Shown in pieces: positions 37,013-51,500 of a stretch of 64,000 nt of DNA (the first letter of the stretch is position 1; each line of letters opens with the position of its first letter). Source of the stretch: Parietaria judaica (Eukaryota; Streptophyta; Magnoliopsida; Rosales; Urticaceae); contig OX940864.1 in the NCBI GenBank assembly GCA_954871525.1, forward strand, positions 3,466,001-3,530,000, in the 5' to 3' direction. A program made the position numbers and the translations under genes. The notes beneath the pieces are model-generated. The model searched no databases, was not told the origin of the DNA, and was given only the letters and a program-made list of their open reading frames with translations.

Positions 37013-39749
37013 ATGATTTTAGTGCTTATACATTGGAATTTGAATATAACAAGAGTTCTCATGCAAAAATATGCAAGGATTAAATTGTTGACGAGAAATG
37101 TCATAGGAAATGCTATAGCATTTCCTATAGCATTTCTTTTTTTGACATTTTTTACAACCTTAAATTTTGAACCAATTAAAAAAATAATGATTTTAGGGCT
37201 TATACATTGTAATTTGAATATAACAAGAGTTCTCATGCAAAAATATGCAAGGATTAAATTGTTGACGAGAAATGCCATAGGAAATGCTATAGCATATCCT
37301 ATAGAATTTCTTTATTTGACATTTTTTACAACCTTAAATTTCGAACCAATTGAAAAAATAATTATTTTGAAGCTTATACATTGGAATATGAATATAACAA
37401 GAGTTTTCATGCAAAAATATGCAAGGATTAAATTGTTGACGAGAAATGCCATAGGAAATGCTAGCATTTCCTATAGCATTTCTTTATTTTACATTGTTTA
37501 CGACCTAAAATGTCGAACCAATTGAAAAAATAATGATTTTAGTGCTTATACATTGGAATTTGAATATAACAAGAGTTCTCATGCAAAAATATGCAAGAAT
37601 TAAATTGTTGACGAGAAATGCCATAGGAAATGCTATAGCATTTCCTATAGCATTTATTTATTTGACATTTTTTACAACCTTAAATTTTGAACCAATTGAA
37701 AAAATAATTATTTTAGGGCTTATACATTGTAATTTGAATATAACAAGAGTTCTCATGCAAAAATATGCAAGGATTAAATTGTTGACGAGAAATGCCATAG
37801 GAAATGCTAGCATTTCGTATAGCATTTCTTTATTTTACATTGTTTACGACCTAAAATGTCGAATTAATTGAAAAAATAATGATTTTAGTGCTTATACATT
37901 GGAATTTGAATATAACAAGAGTTCTCATGCAAAAATATGCAAGGATTAAATTGTGGACGAGGAATGCCATAGGAAATGCTATAGCATTTCCTATAGCATT
38001 TCTTTATTTGACATTTTTTACAACCTTAAATTTTGAACCAATTAAATAAATAATGATTTTAGGGCTTATACATTGTAATTTGAATATAACAAGAGTTCTC
38101 ATGCAAAAATATGCAAGGATTAAATTATTGACGAGAAATGCCATAGGAAATGCTATAGCACTTCCTATAGCATTTCCTTATTTTACATTTTTTACAACCT
38201 TAAATTTCGAACGAATTGAAAAAATAATGATTTTAGGGCTTATACATTGGAATTTGAATATAACAAGAGATCTCATCCAAAAATATGCAAAGATTAAATT
38301 GTTGACGAGAAATGCCATAGGAAATGCTATAGCATTTCCTATAGCATTTCTTTATTTGCCATTTTTTACAACCTTAAATTTTGAACCAATTAAATAAATA
38401 ATGATTTTAGGGCTTATACATTGTAATTTGAATATAACAAGAGTTCTCATGCAAAAATATGCAAGGATTCAATTGTTGACGAGAAATGCCATAGGAAATG
38501 CTATAGCATTTCCTATAGCATTTCTTTATTTGGCATTTTTTACAACCTTAAATTTCGAACCAATTGAAAAAATAATGATTTGAAAGCTTATACATTGGAA
38601 TATGAATATAACAAGAGTTTTCATGCAAAAATATGCAAGGATTAAATTGTTGACGAGAAATGCCATAGGAAATGTAGCATTTCTTTATTTTACATTGTTT
38701 ACGACCTAAAATGTCGAACCAATTGAAAAAATAATGATTTTAGTGCTTATACATTGGAATTTGAATATAACAAGAGTTCTCATGCAAAAATATGAAAGGA
38801 TTAAATTGTTGACGAGAAATGCCATAGGAAATGCTATTGCATTTCTTTATTTGACATTTTTTACAACCTTAAATTTTGAACCAATTGAAAAAATAATGAT
38901 TTTAGGGCTTATACATTGTAATTTGAATATAACAAGAGTTCTCATGCAAAAATATGCAAGGATTAAATTGTTGACGAGAAATGCCATAGGAAATGCTAGC
39001 ATTTCCTATAGCATTTCTTTATTTTACATTGTTTACGACCTAAAATGTCGAACCAATTGAAAAAATAATGATTTTAGTGCTTATAAATTGGAATTTAAAT
39101 ATAACAAGAGTTCTCATGCAAAAATATGCAAAGATTTAATTGTTGACGAGAAATGCCATAGGAAATGCTATAGCATTTCTTTATTTGACATTTTTTACAA
39201 CCTTAAATTTTGAACCAATTGAAAAAATAATGATTTTAGGGCTTATACATTGTAATTTGAATATAACAAGAGTTCTCATGCAAAAATATGCAAGGATTAA
39301 ATTGTTGACGAGAAATGCCATAGAAAATGCTAGCATTTCCTATAGCATTTCTTTATATTACATTGTTTACGACCTAAAATGTCGAACCAATTGAAAAAAT
39401 AATGATTTTAGTGCTTATACATTGGAATTTGAATATAACAAGAGTTCTCATGCAAAAATATGCAAGGATTAAATTGTTGACGAAAAATGCCATAGGAAAT
39501 GCTATAGCATTTCCTATAGCATTTCTTTATTTGACATTTTTTACAACCTTAAATTTTGAACCAATTGAAAAAATAATGATTTTAGGGCTTATACATTGTA
39601 ATTTGAATATAACAAGAGTTCTCATGCAAAAATATGCAAGGATTAAATTGTTGACGAGAAATGCCATAGGAAATGCTATAGCATTTCCTATAGCATTTCT
39701 TTATTTGACATTTTTTACAACCTTATATTTCGAACCAATTAAATAAATA
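37013..39749 (+). repeat. Block repeated at 45.6-48.2 kb and 49.9-52.5 kb
   Basis: Rare markers shared with both later copies are GCATATCCTATAGAATTTC, AAGAATTAAATTG, GCATTTATTTATTTG, CATTTCGTATAGC, CGAATTAATTG, TTGTGGACGAGGAATGCC, AGCACTTCCTATAGC and GGATTCAATTG. Offset to the 45.6 kb copy is 8,589 bp up to 38.4 kb. It grows to 8,602 and then 8,614 bp because this copy has two extra short dyad cores (38668-38683 and the 162-bp monomer near 38.83 kb). Confidence 0.9.
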
Positions 39750-42169
39750 ATGATTTTAGGGCTTATACATTGTAATTTGAATATAACAAGAGTTCTCATG
39801 CAAAAATATGCAAGGATTAAATTGTTGACGTGAAATGCCATAGGAAATGCTATAGCATTTCCTATACCATTTCTTTATTTTACATTTTTTACAACCTTGA
39901 ATTTTGAACCAATTGAAAAAATAATGATTTTAGGGCTTATACATTGGAATTTGAATATAACAAGAGATCTCATGCAAAAATATGCAAAGATTAAATTGTT
40001 AACGAGAAATGCCATAGGAAATGCTATAGCATTTCCTATAGCATTTCTTTATTTGCCATTTTTTACAACCTTAAATTTCGAACCAATTAAATAAATAATG
40101 ATTTTAGGGCTTATACATTGTAATTTGAATATAACAAGAGTTCTCATGCAAAAATATGCAAGGATTAAATTGTTGACGAGAAATGCCATAGGAAATGCTA
40201 GCATTTCCTATAGCATTTCTTTATTTTACATTGTTTACGACCTAAAATGTCGAATTAATTGAAAAAATAATGATTTTAGTGCTTATACATTGGAATTAGA
40301 ATATAACAAGAGTTCTCATGCAAAAATATGCAAGGATTAAATTGTTGACGAGAAATGCCGTAGGAAATGCTAGCATTTTCTATAGCATTTCTTTATTTTA
40401 CATTGTTTACGACCTAAAATGTCGAACCAATTGAAAAAATAATGATTTTAGTGCTTATACATTGGAATTTGAATATAACAAGAGTTCTCATGCAAAAATA
40501 TGCAAGGATTAAATTGTTGACGAGAAATGCCATAGGAAATGCTAGCATTTCCTATAGCATTTCTTTATTTTACATTGTTTACGACCTAAAATGTCGAACC
40601 AATTGAAAAAATAATGATTTTAGTGCTTATACATTGGAATATGAATATAACAAGAGTTTTCATGCAAAAATATGCAAGGATTAAATTGTTGACGAGAAAT
40701 GCCATAGGAAATGCTAGCATTTCCTATAGCATTTCTTTATTTTACATTGTTTACGACCTAAAATGTCGAACCAATTGAAAAAATAATGATTTTAGTGCTT
40801 ATACATTGGAATTTGAATATAACAATAGTTTTCATGCAAAAATATGCAAGGATTAAATTGTTGACGAGAAATGTCATAGGAAATGCTATAGCATTTCCTA
40901 TAGCATTTCTTTTTTTGACATTTTTTACAACCTTAAATTTTGAACCAATTGAAAAAATAATGATTTTAGGGCTTATACATTGTAATTTGAATATAACAAG
41001 AGTTCTCATGCAAAAATATGCAAGGATTAAATTGTTGACGTGAAATGCCATAGGAAATGCTATAGCATTTCCTATACCATTTCTTTATTTTACATTTTTT
41101 ACAACCTTGAATTTTGAACCAATTGAAAAAATAATGATTTTAGGGCTTATACATTGGAATTTGAATATAACAAGAGATCTCATGCAAAAATATGCAAAGA
41201 TTAAATTGTTAACGAGAAATGCCATAGGAAATGCTATAGCATTTCCTATAGCATTTCTTTATTTGCCATTTTTTACAACCTTAAATTTCGAACCAATTAA
41301 ATAAATAATGATTTTAGGGCTTATACATTGTAATTTGAATATAACAAGAGTTCTCATGCAAAAATATGCAAGGATTAAATTGTTGACGAGAAATGCCATA
41401 GGAAATGCTAGCATTTCCTATAGCATTTCTTTATTTTACATTGTTTACGACCTAAAATGTCGAATTAATTGAAAAAATAATGATTTTAGTGCTTATACAT
41501 TGGAATTAGAATATAACAAGAGTTCTCATGCAAAAATATGCAAGGATTAAATTGTTGACGAGAAATGCCGTAGGAAATGCTAGCATTTTCTATAGCATTT
41601 CTTTATTTTACATTGTTTACGACCTAAAATGTCGAACCAATTGAAAAAATAATGATTTTAGTGCTTATACATTGGAATTTGAATATAACAAGAGTTCTCA
41701 TGCAAAAATATGCAAGGATTAAATTGTTGACGAGAAATGCCATAGGAAATGCTAGCATTTCCTATAGCATTTCTTTATTTTACATTGTTTACGACCTAAA
41801 ATGTCGAACCAATTGAAAAAATAATGATTTTAGTGCTTATACATTGGAATATGAATATAACAAGAGTTTTCATGCAAAAATATGCAAGGATTAAATTGTT
41901 GACGAGAAATGCCATAGGAAATGCTAGCATTTCCTATAGCATTTCTTTATTTTACATTGTTTACGACCTAAAATGTCGAACCAATTGAAAAAATAATGAT
42001 TTTAGTGCTTATACATTGGAATTTGAATATAACAATAGTTTTCATGCAAAAATATGCAAGGATTAAATTGTTGACGAGAAATGTCATAGGAAATGCTATA
42101 GCATTTCCTATAGCATTTCTTTTTTTGACATTTTTTACAACCTTAAATTTTGAACCAATTGAAAAAATA
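39750..42169 (+). repeat. 1,210-bp seven-monomer HOR, two copies
   Basis: Units start at 39750 and 40960 and the pattern ends at 42170. Lengths are 174, 174, 172, 172, 172, 172 and 174. Markers are TTGACGTGAAATGCC, CCTATACCATTTC, CCTTGAATTTTG, TTGTTAACGAG, GAATTAGAATATAAC, GCCGTAGG, GCATTTTCTATAGC and AACAATAGTTTTC. Four B-type monomers in a row is unusual for this array. A related block opens the 1,904-bp unit at 55204. Confidence 0.93.
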
Positions 42170-44229
42170 ATGATTTTAGGGCTTATACATTGTAATTTGA
42201 ATATAACAAGAGTTCTCATGCAAAAATATGCAAGGATTAAATTGTTGACGAGAAATGTCATAGGAAATGCTAGCATTTCCTATAGCATTTCTTTATTTGA
42301 CATTTTTTACAACCTTAAATTTCGAACCAATTGAAAAAATAATGATTTTAAAGCTTATACATTGGAATATGAATATAACAAGAGTTTTCATGCAAAAATA
42401 TGCAAGGATTAAATTGTTGACGAGAAATGCCATAGGAAATGCTAGCATTTCCTATAGCATTTCTTTATTTTACATTGTTTACGACCTAAAATGTCGAACC
42501 AATTGAAAAAATAATGATTTTAGTGCTTATACATTGGAATTTGAATATAACAAGAGTTCTCATGCAAAAATATGCAAGGATTAAATTGTTGACGAGAAAT
42601 GTCATAGGAAATGCTATAGCATTTCCTATAGCATTTCTTTATTTGACATTTTTTACAACCTTAAATTTTGAACCAATTGAAAAAATAATGATTTTAGGGC
42701 TTATACATTGTAATTTGAATATAACAAGAGTTCTCATGCAAAAATATGCAAGGATTAAATTGTTGACGAGAAATGCCATAGGAAATGGCATTTCCTATAG
42801 CATTTCTTTATTTTACATTGTTTACGACCTAAAATGTCGAACCAATTGAAAATATAATGATTTTAGTGCTTATACATTGGAATTTGAATATAACAAGAGT
42901 TCTCATGCAAAAATATGCAAGGATTAAATTGTTGACGAGAAATGTCATAGGAAATGCTATAGCATTTCCTATAGCATTTCTTTTTTTGACATTTTTTACA
43001 ACCTTAAATTTCGAACCAATTAAATAAATAATGATCTTAGGGCTTATACATTGTAATTTGAATATAACAAGAATTCTCATGCAAAAATATGCAAGGATTA
43101 AATTGTTGACGAGAAATGCCATAGGAAATGCTATAGCATTTCCTATAGCATTTCTTTATTTGACATTTTTTACAACCTTAAATTTCGAACCAATTGAAAA
43201 AATAATTATTTTGAAGCTTATACATTGGAATATGAATATAACAAGAGTTTTCATGCAAAAATATGCAAGGATTAAATTGTTGACGAGAAATGCCATAGGA
43301 AATGCTAGCATTTCCTATAGCATTTCTTTATTTTACATTGTTTACGACCTAAAATGTCGAACCAATTGAAAAAATAATGATTTTAGTGCTTATACATTGG
43401 AATTTGAATATAACAAGAGTTCTCATGCAAAAATATGCAAGGATTAAATTGTTGACGAGAAATGCCATAGGAAATGCTATAGCATTTCCTATAGCATTTC
43501 TTTATTTGACATTTTTTACAACCTTAAATTTTGAACCAATTGAAAAAATAATGATTTTAGGGCTTATACATTGTAATTTGAATATAACAAGAGTTCTCAT
43601 GCAAAAATATGCAAGGATTAAATTGTTGACGAGAAATGCCATAGGAAATGCTAGCATTTCCTATAGCATTTCTTTATTTTACATTGTTTACGACCTAAAA
43701 TGTCGAACCAATTGAAAAAATAACGATTTAGTGCTTATAAATTGAAATTTGAATATAACAAGAGTTCTCATCCAAAAATATGCAAGGATTAAATTGTTGT
43801 CGAGAAATGCAATAGGAAATGCTATAGCATTTCTTTATTTGACATTTTTTACAACCTTAAATTTTGAACCAATTGAAAAAATAATGATTTTAGGGCTTAT
43901 ACATTGTAATTTGAATATAACAAGAGTTCTAATGCAAAAATATGCAAGGATTAAATTGTTGACGAGAAATGCCATAGGAAATGCTAGCATTTCCTATAGC
44001 ATTTCTTTATTTTACATTGTTTACGACCTAAAATGTCGAACCAATTGAAAAAATAATGATTTTAGTGCTTATACATTGGAATTTGAATATAACAAGATTT
44101 CTCATGCAAAAATATGCAAGGATTAAATTGTTGACGAGAAATGTCATAGGAAATGCTATAGCATTTCCTATAGCATTTCTTTTTTTGACATTTTTTACAA
44201 CCTTAAATTTCGAACCAATTAAATAAATA
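42170..44229 (+). repeat. Mixed block between the 1,210-bp and 4,294-bp units
   Basis: It starts with a B-core/A-tail hybrid, then C, A and B monomers. The TGTCATAGG/CTTTTTTTGAC module appears at 42857 and again at 44056. The stretch 42857-43715 matches 34441-35299 (offset 8,416). A trimmed core, GGAAATGGCATTTCC, lies at 42781-42795, and a 162-bp monomer with the 691-bp markers lies near 43.82 kb. Confidence 0.82.
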
Positions 44230-47200
44230 ATGATTTTAGGGCTTATACATTGTAATTTGAATATAACAAGAGTTCTCATGAAAAAATATGCAAGGATTAA
44301 ATTGTTGACGAGAAATGCCATAGGAAATGCTATAGCATTTCCTATAGCATTTCTTTATTTGACATTTTTTACAACCTTAAATTTCGAACCAATTGAAAAA
44401 ATAATTATTTTGAAGCTTATACATTGGAATATGAATATAACAAGAGTTTTCATGCAAAAATATGCAAGGATTAAATTGTTGACGAGAAATGCCATAGGAA
44501 ATGCTAGCATTTCCTATAGCATTTCTTTATTTTACATTGTTTACGACCTAAAATGTCGAACCAATTGAAAAAATAATGATTTTAGTGCTTATACATTGTA
44601 ATTTGAATATAACAAGAGTTCTCATGCAAAAATATGCAAGGATTAAATTGTTGACGAGAAATGCCATAGGAAATGCTATAGCATTTCCTATAGCATTTCT
44701 TTATTTGACATTTTTTACAACCTTAAATTTTGAACCAATTGAAAAAATAATGATTTTAGGGCTTATACATTGTAATTTGAATATAACAAGAGTTCTCATG
44801 CAAAAATATGCAAGGATTAAATTGTTGACGAGAAATGCCATAGGAAATGCTAGCATTTCCTATAGCATTTCTTTATTTTACATTGTTTACGACCTAAAAT
44901 GTCGAACCAATTGAAAAAATAATGATTTTAGTGCTTATACATTGGAATTTGAATATAACAAGAGTTCTCATGCAAAAATATGCAAGGATTAAATTGTTGA
45001 CGAGAAATGCCATAGGAAATGCTATAGCATTTCTTTATTTGACAATTTTTACAACCTTAAATTTTGAACCAATTGAAAAAATAATGACTTTAGGGCTTAT
45101 ACATTGTAATTTGAATATAACAAGAGTTCTCATGCAAAAATATGCAAGGATTAAATTGTTGACGAGAAATGCCATAGGAAATGCTAGCATTTCCTATAGC
45201 ATTTCTTTATTTTACATTGTTTACGACCTAAAATGTCGAACCAATTGAAAAAATAATGATTTTAGTGCTTATAAATTGAAATTTGAATATAACAAGAGTT
45301 CTCATGCAAAAATATGCAAGGATTAAATTGTTGACGAGAAATGCCATAGGAAATGCTATAGCATTTCCTATAGCATTTCTTTATTTGACATTTTTTACAA
45401 CCTTAAATTTCGAACCAATTGAAAAAATAATGATTTTAAAGCTTATACATTGGAATATGAATATAACAAGAGTTTTCATGCAAAAATATGCAAGGATTAA
45501 ATTGTTGACGAGAAATGCCATAGGAAATGCTAGCATTTCCTATAGCATTTCTTTATTTTACATTGTTTACGACCTAAAATGTCGAACAAATTGAAAAAAT
45601 AATGATTTTAGTGCTTATACATTGGAATTTGAATATAACAAGAGTTCTCATGCAAAAATATGCAAGGATTAAATTGTTGACGAGAAATGTCATAGGAAAT
45701 GCTATAGCATTTCCTATAGCATTTCTTTTTTTGACATTTTTTACAACCTTAAATTTTGAACCAATTAAAAAAATAATGATTTTAGGGCTTATACATTGTA
45801 ATTTGAATATAACAAGAGTTCTCATGCAAAAATATGCAAGGATTAAATTGTTGACGAGAAATGCCATAGGAAATGCTATAGCATATCCTATAGAATTTCT
45901 TTATTTGACATTTTTTACAACCTTAAATTTCGAACCAATTGAAAAAATAATTATTTTGAAGCTTATACATTGGAATATGAATATAACAAGAGTTTTCATG
46001 CAAAAATATGCAAGGATTAAATTGTTGACGAGAAATGCCATAGGAAATGCTAGCATTTCCTATAGCATTTCTTTATTTTACATTGTTTACGACCTAAAAT
46101 GTCGAACCAATTGAAAAAATAATGATTTTAGTGCTTATACATTGGAATTTGAATATAACAAGAGTTCTCATGCAAAAATATGCAAGAATTAAATTGTTGA
46201 CGAGAAATGCCATAGGAAATGCTATAGCATTTCCTATAGCATTTATTTATTTGACATTTTTTACAACCTTAAATTTTGAACCAATTGAAAAAATAATTAT
46301 TTTAGGGCTTATACATTGTAATTTGAATATAACAAGAGTTCTCATGCAAAAATATGCAAGGATTAAATTGTTGACGAGAAATGCCATAGGAAATGCTAGC
46401 ATTTCGTATAGCATTTCTTTATTTTACATTGTTTACGACCTAAAATGTCGAATTAATTGAAAAAATAATGACTTTAGTGCTTATACATTGGAATTTGAAT
46501 ATAACAAGAGTTCTCATGCAAAAATATGCAAGGATTAAATTGTGGACGAGGAATGCCATAGGAAATGCTATAGCATTTCCTATAGCATTTCTTTATTTGA
46601 CATTTTTTACAACCTTAAATTTCGAACCAATTAAATAAATAATGATTTTAGGGCTTATACATTGTAATTTGAATATAACAAGAGTTCTCATGCAAAAATA
46701 TGCAAGGATTAAATTGTTGACGAGAAATGCCATAGGAAATGCTATAGCACTTCCTATAGCATTTCCTTATTTTACATTTTTTACAACCTTAAATTTTGAA
46801 CGAATTGAAAAAATAATGATTTTAGGGCTTATACATTGGAATTTGAATATAACAAGAGATCTCATCCAAAAATATGCAAAGATTAAATTGTTGACGAGAA
46901 ATGCCATAGGAAATGCTATAGCATTTCCTATAGCATTTCTTTATTTGCCATTTTTTACAACCTTAAATTTTGAACCAATTAAATAAATAATGATTTTAGG
47001 GCTTATACATTGTAATTTGAATATAACAAGAGTTCTCATGCAAAAATATGCAAGGATTCAATTGTTGACGAGAAATGCCATAGGAAATGCTATAGCATTT
47101 CCTATAGCATTTCTTTATTTGGCATTTTTTACAACCTTAAATTTCGAACCAATTGAAAAAATAATGATTTGAAAGCTTATACATTGGAATATGAATATAA

Positions 47201-48523
47201 CAAGAGTTTTCATGCAAAAATATGCAAGGATTAAATTGTTGACGAGAAATGCCATAGGAAATGCTAGCATTTCCTATAGCATTTCTTTATTTTACATTGT
47301 TTACGACCTAAAATGTCGAACCAATTGAAAAAATAATGATTTTAGTGCTTATACATTGGAATTTGAATATAACAAGAGTTCTCATGCAAAAATATGAAAG
47401 GATTAAATTGTTGACGAGAAGAGCCATAGGAAATGCTATAGCATTTCCTATAGCATTTCTTTATTTGACATTTTTTACAACCTTAAATTTTGAACCAATT
47501 GAAAAAATAATGATTTTAGGGCTTATACATTGTAATTTGAATATAACAAGAGTTCTCATGCAAAAATATGCAAGGATTAAATTGTTGACGAGAAATGCCA
47601 TAGGAAATGCTAGCATTTCCTATAGCATTTCTTTATTTTACATTGTTTACGACCTAAAATGTCGAACCAATTGAAAAAATAATGATTTTAGTGCTTATAA
47701 ATTGGAATTTAAATATAACAAGAGTTCTCATGCAAAAATATGCAAAGATTTAATTGTTGACGAGAAATACCATAGGAAATGCTATAGCATTTCTTTATTT
47801 GACATTTTTTACAACCTTAAATTTTGAACCAATTGAAAAAATAATGATTTTAGGGCTTATACATTGTAATTTGAATATAACAAGAGTTCTCATGCAAAAA
47901 TATGCAAGGATTAAATTGTTGACGAGAAATGCCATAGAAAATGCTAGCATTTCCTATAGCATTTCTTTATTTTACATTGTTTACGACCTAAAATGTCGAA
48001 CCAATTGAAAAAATAATGATTTTAGTGCTTATACATTGGAATTTGAATATAACAAGAGTTCTCATGCAAAAATATGCAAGGATTAAATTGTTGACGAAAA
48101 ATGCCATAGGAAATGCTATAGCATTTCCTATAGCATTTCTTTATTTGACATTTTTTACAACCTTAAATTTTGAACCAATTGAAAAAATAATGATTTTAGG
48201 GCTTATACATTGTAATTTGAATATAACAAGAGTTCTCATGCAAAAATATGCAAGGATTAAATTGTTGACGAGAAATGCCATAGGAAATGCTAGCATTTCC
48301 TATAGCATTTCTTTATTTTACATTGTTTACGACCTAAAATGTCGAACCAATTGAAAAAATAATGATTTTAGTGCTTATAAATTGGAATTTAAATATAACA
48401 AGAGTTCTCATGCAAAAATATGCAAAGATTTAATTGTTGACGAGAAATACCATAGGAAATGCTATAGCATTTCTTTATTTGACATTTTTTACAACCTTAA
48501 ATTTTGAACCAATTGAAAAAATA
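44230..48523 (+). repeat. 4,294-bp unit (25 monomers), copy 1
   Basis: Reading from 44230, the parts are A-C (346), the 1,026-bp hexamer, then 520, 346, 174, 348, 346, 346, 334, 346 and 162 bp, which sum to 4,294. Its first monomer has the rare CTCATGAAAAAATATGC. It shares most of its content with 34.6-39.5 kb but has one 1,026-bp hexamer where that block has two. Confidence 0.95.
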
Positions 48524-51500
48524 ATGATTTTAGGGCTTATACATTGTAATTTGAATATAACAAGAGTTCTCATGAAAAAATATGCAAGGATTAAATTGTT
48601 GACGAGAAATGCCATAGGAAATGCTATAGCATTTCCTATAGCATTTCTTTATTTGACATTTTTTACAACCTTAAATTTCGAACCAATTGAAAAAATAATT
48701 ATTTTGAAGCTTATACATTGGAATATGAATATAACAAGAGTTTTCATGCAAAAATATGCAAGGATTAAATTGTTGACGAGAAATGCCATAGGAAATGCTA
48801 GCATTTCCTATAGCATTTCTTTATTTTACATTGTTTACGACCTAAAATGTCGAACCAATTGAAAAAATAATGATTTTAGTGCTTATACATTGTAATTTGA
48901 ATATAACAAGAGTTCTCATGCAAAAATATGCAAGGATTAAATTGTTGACGAGAAATGCCATAGGAAATGCTATAGCATTTCCTATAGCATTTCTTTATTT
49001 GACATTTTTTACAACCTTAAATTTTGAACCAATTGAAAAAATAATGATTTTAGGGCTTATACATTGTAATTTGAATATAACAAGAGTTCTCATGCAAAAA
49101 TATGCAAGGATTAAATTGTTGACGAGAAATGCCATAGGAAATGCTAGCATTTCCTATAGCATTTCTTTATTTTACATTGTTTACGACCTAAAATGTCGAA
49201 CCAATTGAAAAAATAATGATTTTAGTGCTTATACATTGGAATTTGAATATAACAAGAGTTCTCATGCAAAAATATGCAAGGATTAAATTGTTGACGAGAA
49301 ATGCCATAGGAAATGCTATAGCATTTCTTTATTTGACAATTTTTACAACCTTAAATTTTGAACCAATTGAAAAAATAATGACTTTAGGGCTTATACATTG
49401 TAATTTGAATATAACAAGAGTTCTCATGCAAAAATATGCAAGGATTAAATTGTTGACGAGAAATGCCATAGGAAATGCTAGCATTTCCTATAGCATTTCT
49501 TTATTTTACATTGTTTACGACCTAAAATGTCGAACCAATTGAAAAAATAATGATTTTAGTGCTTATAAATTGAAATTTGAATATAACAAGAGTTCTCATG
49601 CAAAAATATGCAAGGATTAAATTGTTGACGAGAAATGCCATAGGAAATGCTATAGCATTTCCTATAGCATTTCTTTATTTGACATTTTTTACAACCTTAA
49701 ATTTCGAACCAATTGAAAAAATAATGATTTTAAAGCTTATACATTGGAATATGAATATAACAAGAGTTTTCATGCAAAAATATGCAAGGATTAAATTGTT
49801 GACGAGAAATGCCATAGGAAATGCTAGCATTTCCTATAGCATTTCTTTATTTTACATTGTTTACGACCTAAAATGTCGAACAAATTGAAAAAATAATGAT
49901 TTTAGTGCTTATACATTGGAATTTGAATATAACAAGAGTTCTCATGCAAAAATATGCAAGGATTAAATTGTTGACGAGAAATGTCATAGGAAATGCTATA
50001 GCATTTCCTATAGCATTTCTTTTTTTGACATTTTTTACAACCTTAAATTTTGAACCAATTAAAAAAATAATGATTTTAGGGCTTATACATTGTAATTTGA
50101 ATATAACAAGAGTTCTCATGCAAAAATATGCAAGGATTAAATTGTTGACGAGAAATGCCATAGGAAATGCTATAGCATATCCTATAGAATTTCTTTATTT
50201 GACATTTTTTACAACCTTAAATTTCGAACCAATTGAAAAAATAATTATTTTGAAGCTTATACATTGGAATATGAATATAACAAGAGTTTTCATGCAAAAA
50301 TATGCAAGGATTAAATTGTTGACGAGAAATGCCATAGGAAATGCTAGCATTTCCTATAGCATTTCTTTATTTTACATTGTTTACGACCTAAAATGTCGAA
50401 CCAATTGAAAAAATAATGATTTTAGTGCTTATACATTGGAATTTGAATATAACAAGAGTTCTCATGCAAAAATATGCAAGAATTAAATTGTTGACGAGAA
50501 ATGCCATAGGAAATGCTATAGCATTTCCTATAGCATTTATTTATTTGACATTTTTTACAACCTTAAATTTTGAACCAATTGAAAAAATAATTATTTTAGG
50601 GCTTATACATTGTAATTTGAATATAACAAGAGTTCTCATGCAAAAATATGCAAGGATTAAATTGTTGACGAGAAATGCCATAGGAAATGCTAGCATTTCG
50701 TATAGCATTTCTTTATTTTACATTGTTAACGACCTAAAATGTCGAATTAATTGAAAAAATAATGATTTTAGTGCTTATACATTGGAATTTGAATATAACA
50801 AGAGTTCTCATGCAAAAATATGCAAGGATTAAATTGTGGACGAGGAATGCCATAGGAAATGCTATAGCATTTCCTATAGCATTTCTTTATTTGACATTTT
50901 TTACAACCTTAAATTTCGAACCAATTAAATAAATAATGATTTTAGGGCTTATACATTGTAATTTAAATATAACAAGAGTTCTCATGCAAAAATATGCAAG
51001 GATTAAATTGTTGACGAGAAATGCCATAGGAAATGCTATAGCACTTCCTATAGCATTTCCTTATTTTACATTTTTTACAACCTTAAATTTTGAACGAATT
51101 GAAAAAATAATGATTTTAGGGCTTATACATTGGAATTTGAATATAACAAGAGATCTCATCCAAAAATATGCAAAGATTAAATTGTTGACGAGAAATGCCA
51201 TAGGAAATGCTATAGCATTTCCTATAGCATTTCTTTATTTGCCATTTTTTACAACCTTAAATTTTGAACCAATTAAATAAATAATGATTTTAGGGCTTAT
51301 ACATTGTAATTTGAATATAACAAGAGTTCTCATGCAAAAATATGCAAGGATTCAATTGTTGACGAGAAATGCCATAGGAAATGCTATAGCATTTCCTATA
51401 GCATTTCTTTATTTGGCATTTTTTACAACCTTAAATTTCGAACCAATTGAAAAAATAATGATTTGAAAGCTTATACATTGGAATATGAATATAACAAGAG

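Noticed and set aside
40205..40260. Small inverted repeat in B tails (CGAC, seven bases, GTCG)
   Set aside because: A 4-bp stem is too short to claim function. It is shared by nearly all B monomers, so it gives no independent support.
15619..50161. Minus strand open frames of about 97-104 codons (for example 15619-15933, 24951-25259, 34413-34706, 49868-50161)
   Set aside because: They are the reverse of the same monomers, overlapping + frames. Openness on both strands of a satellite is a compositional effect and not evidence of coding.
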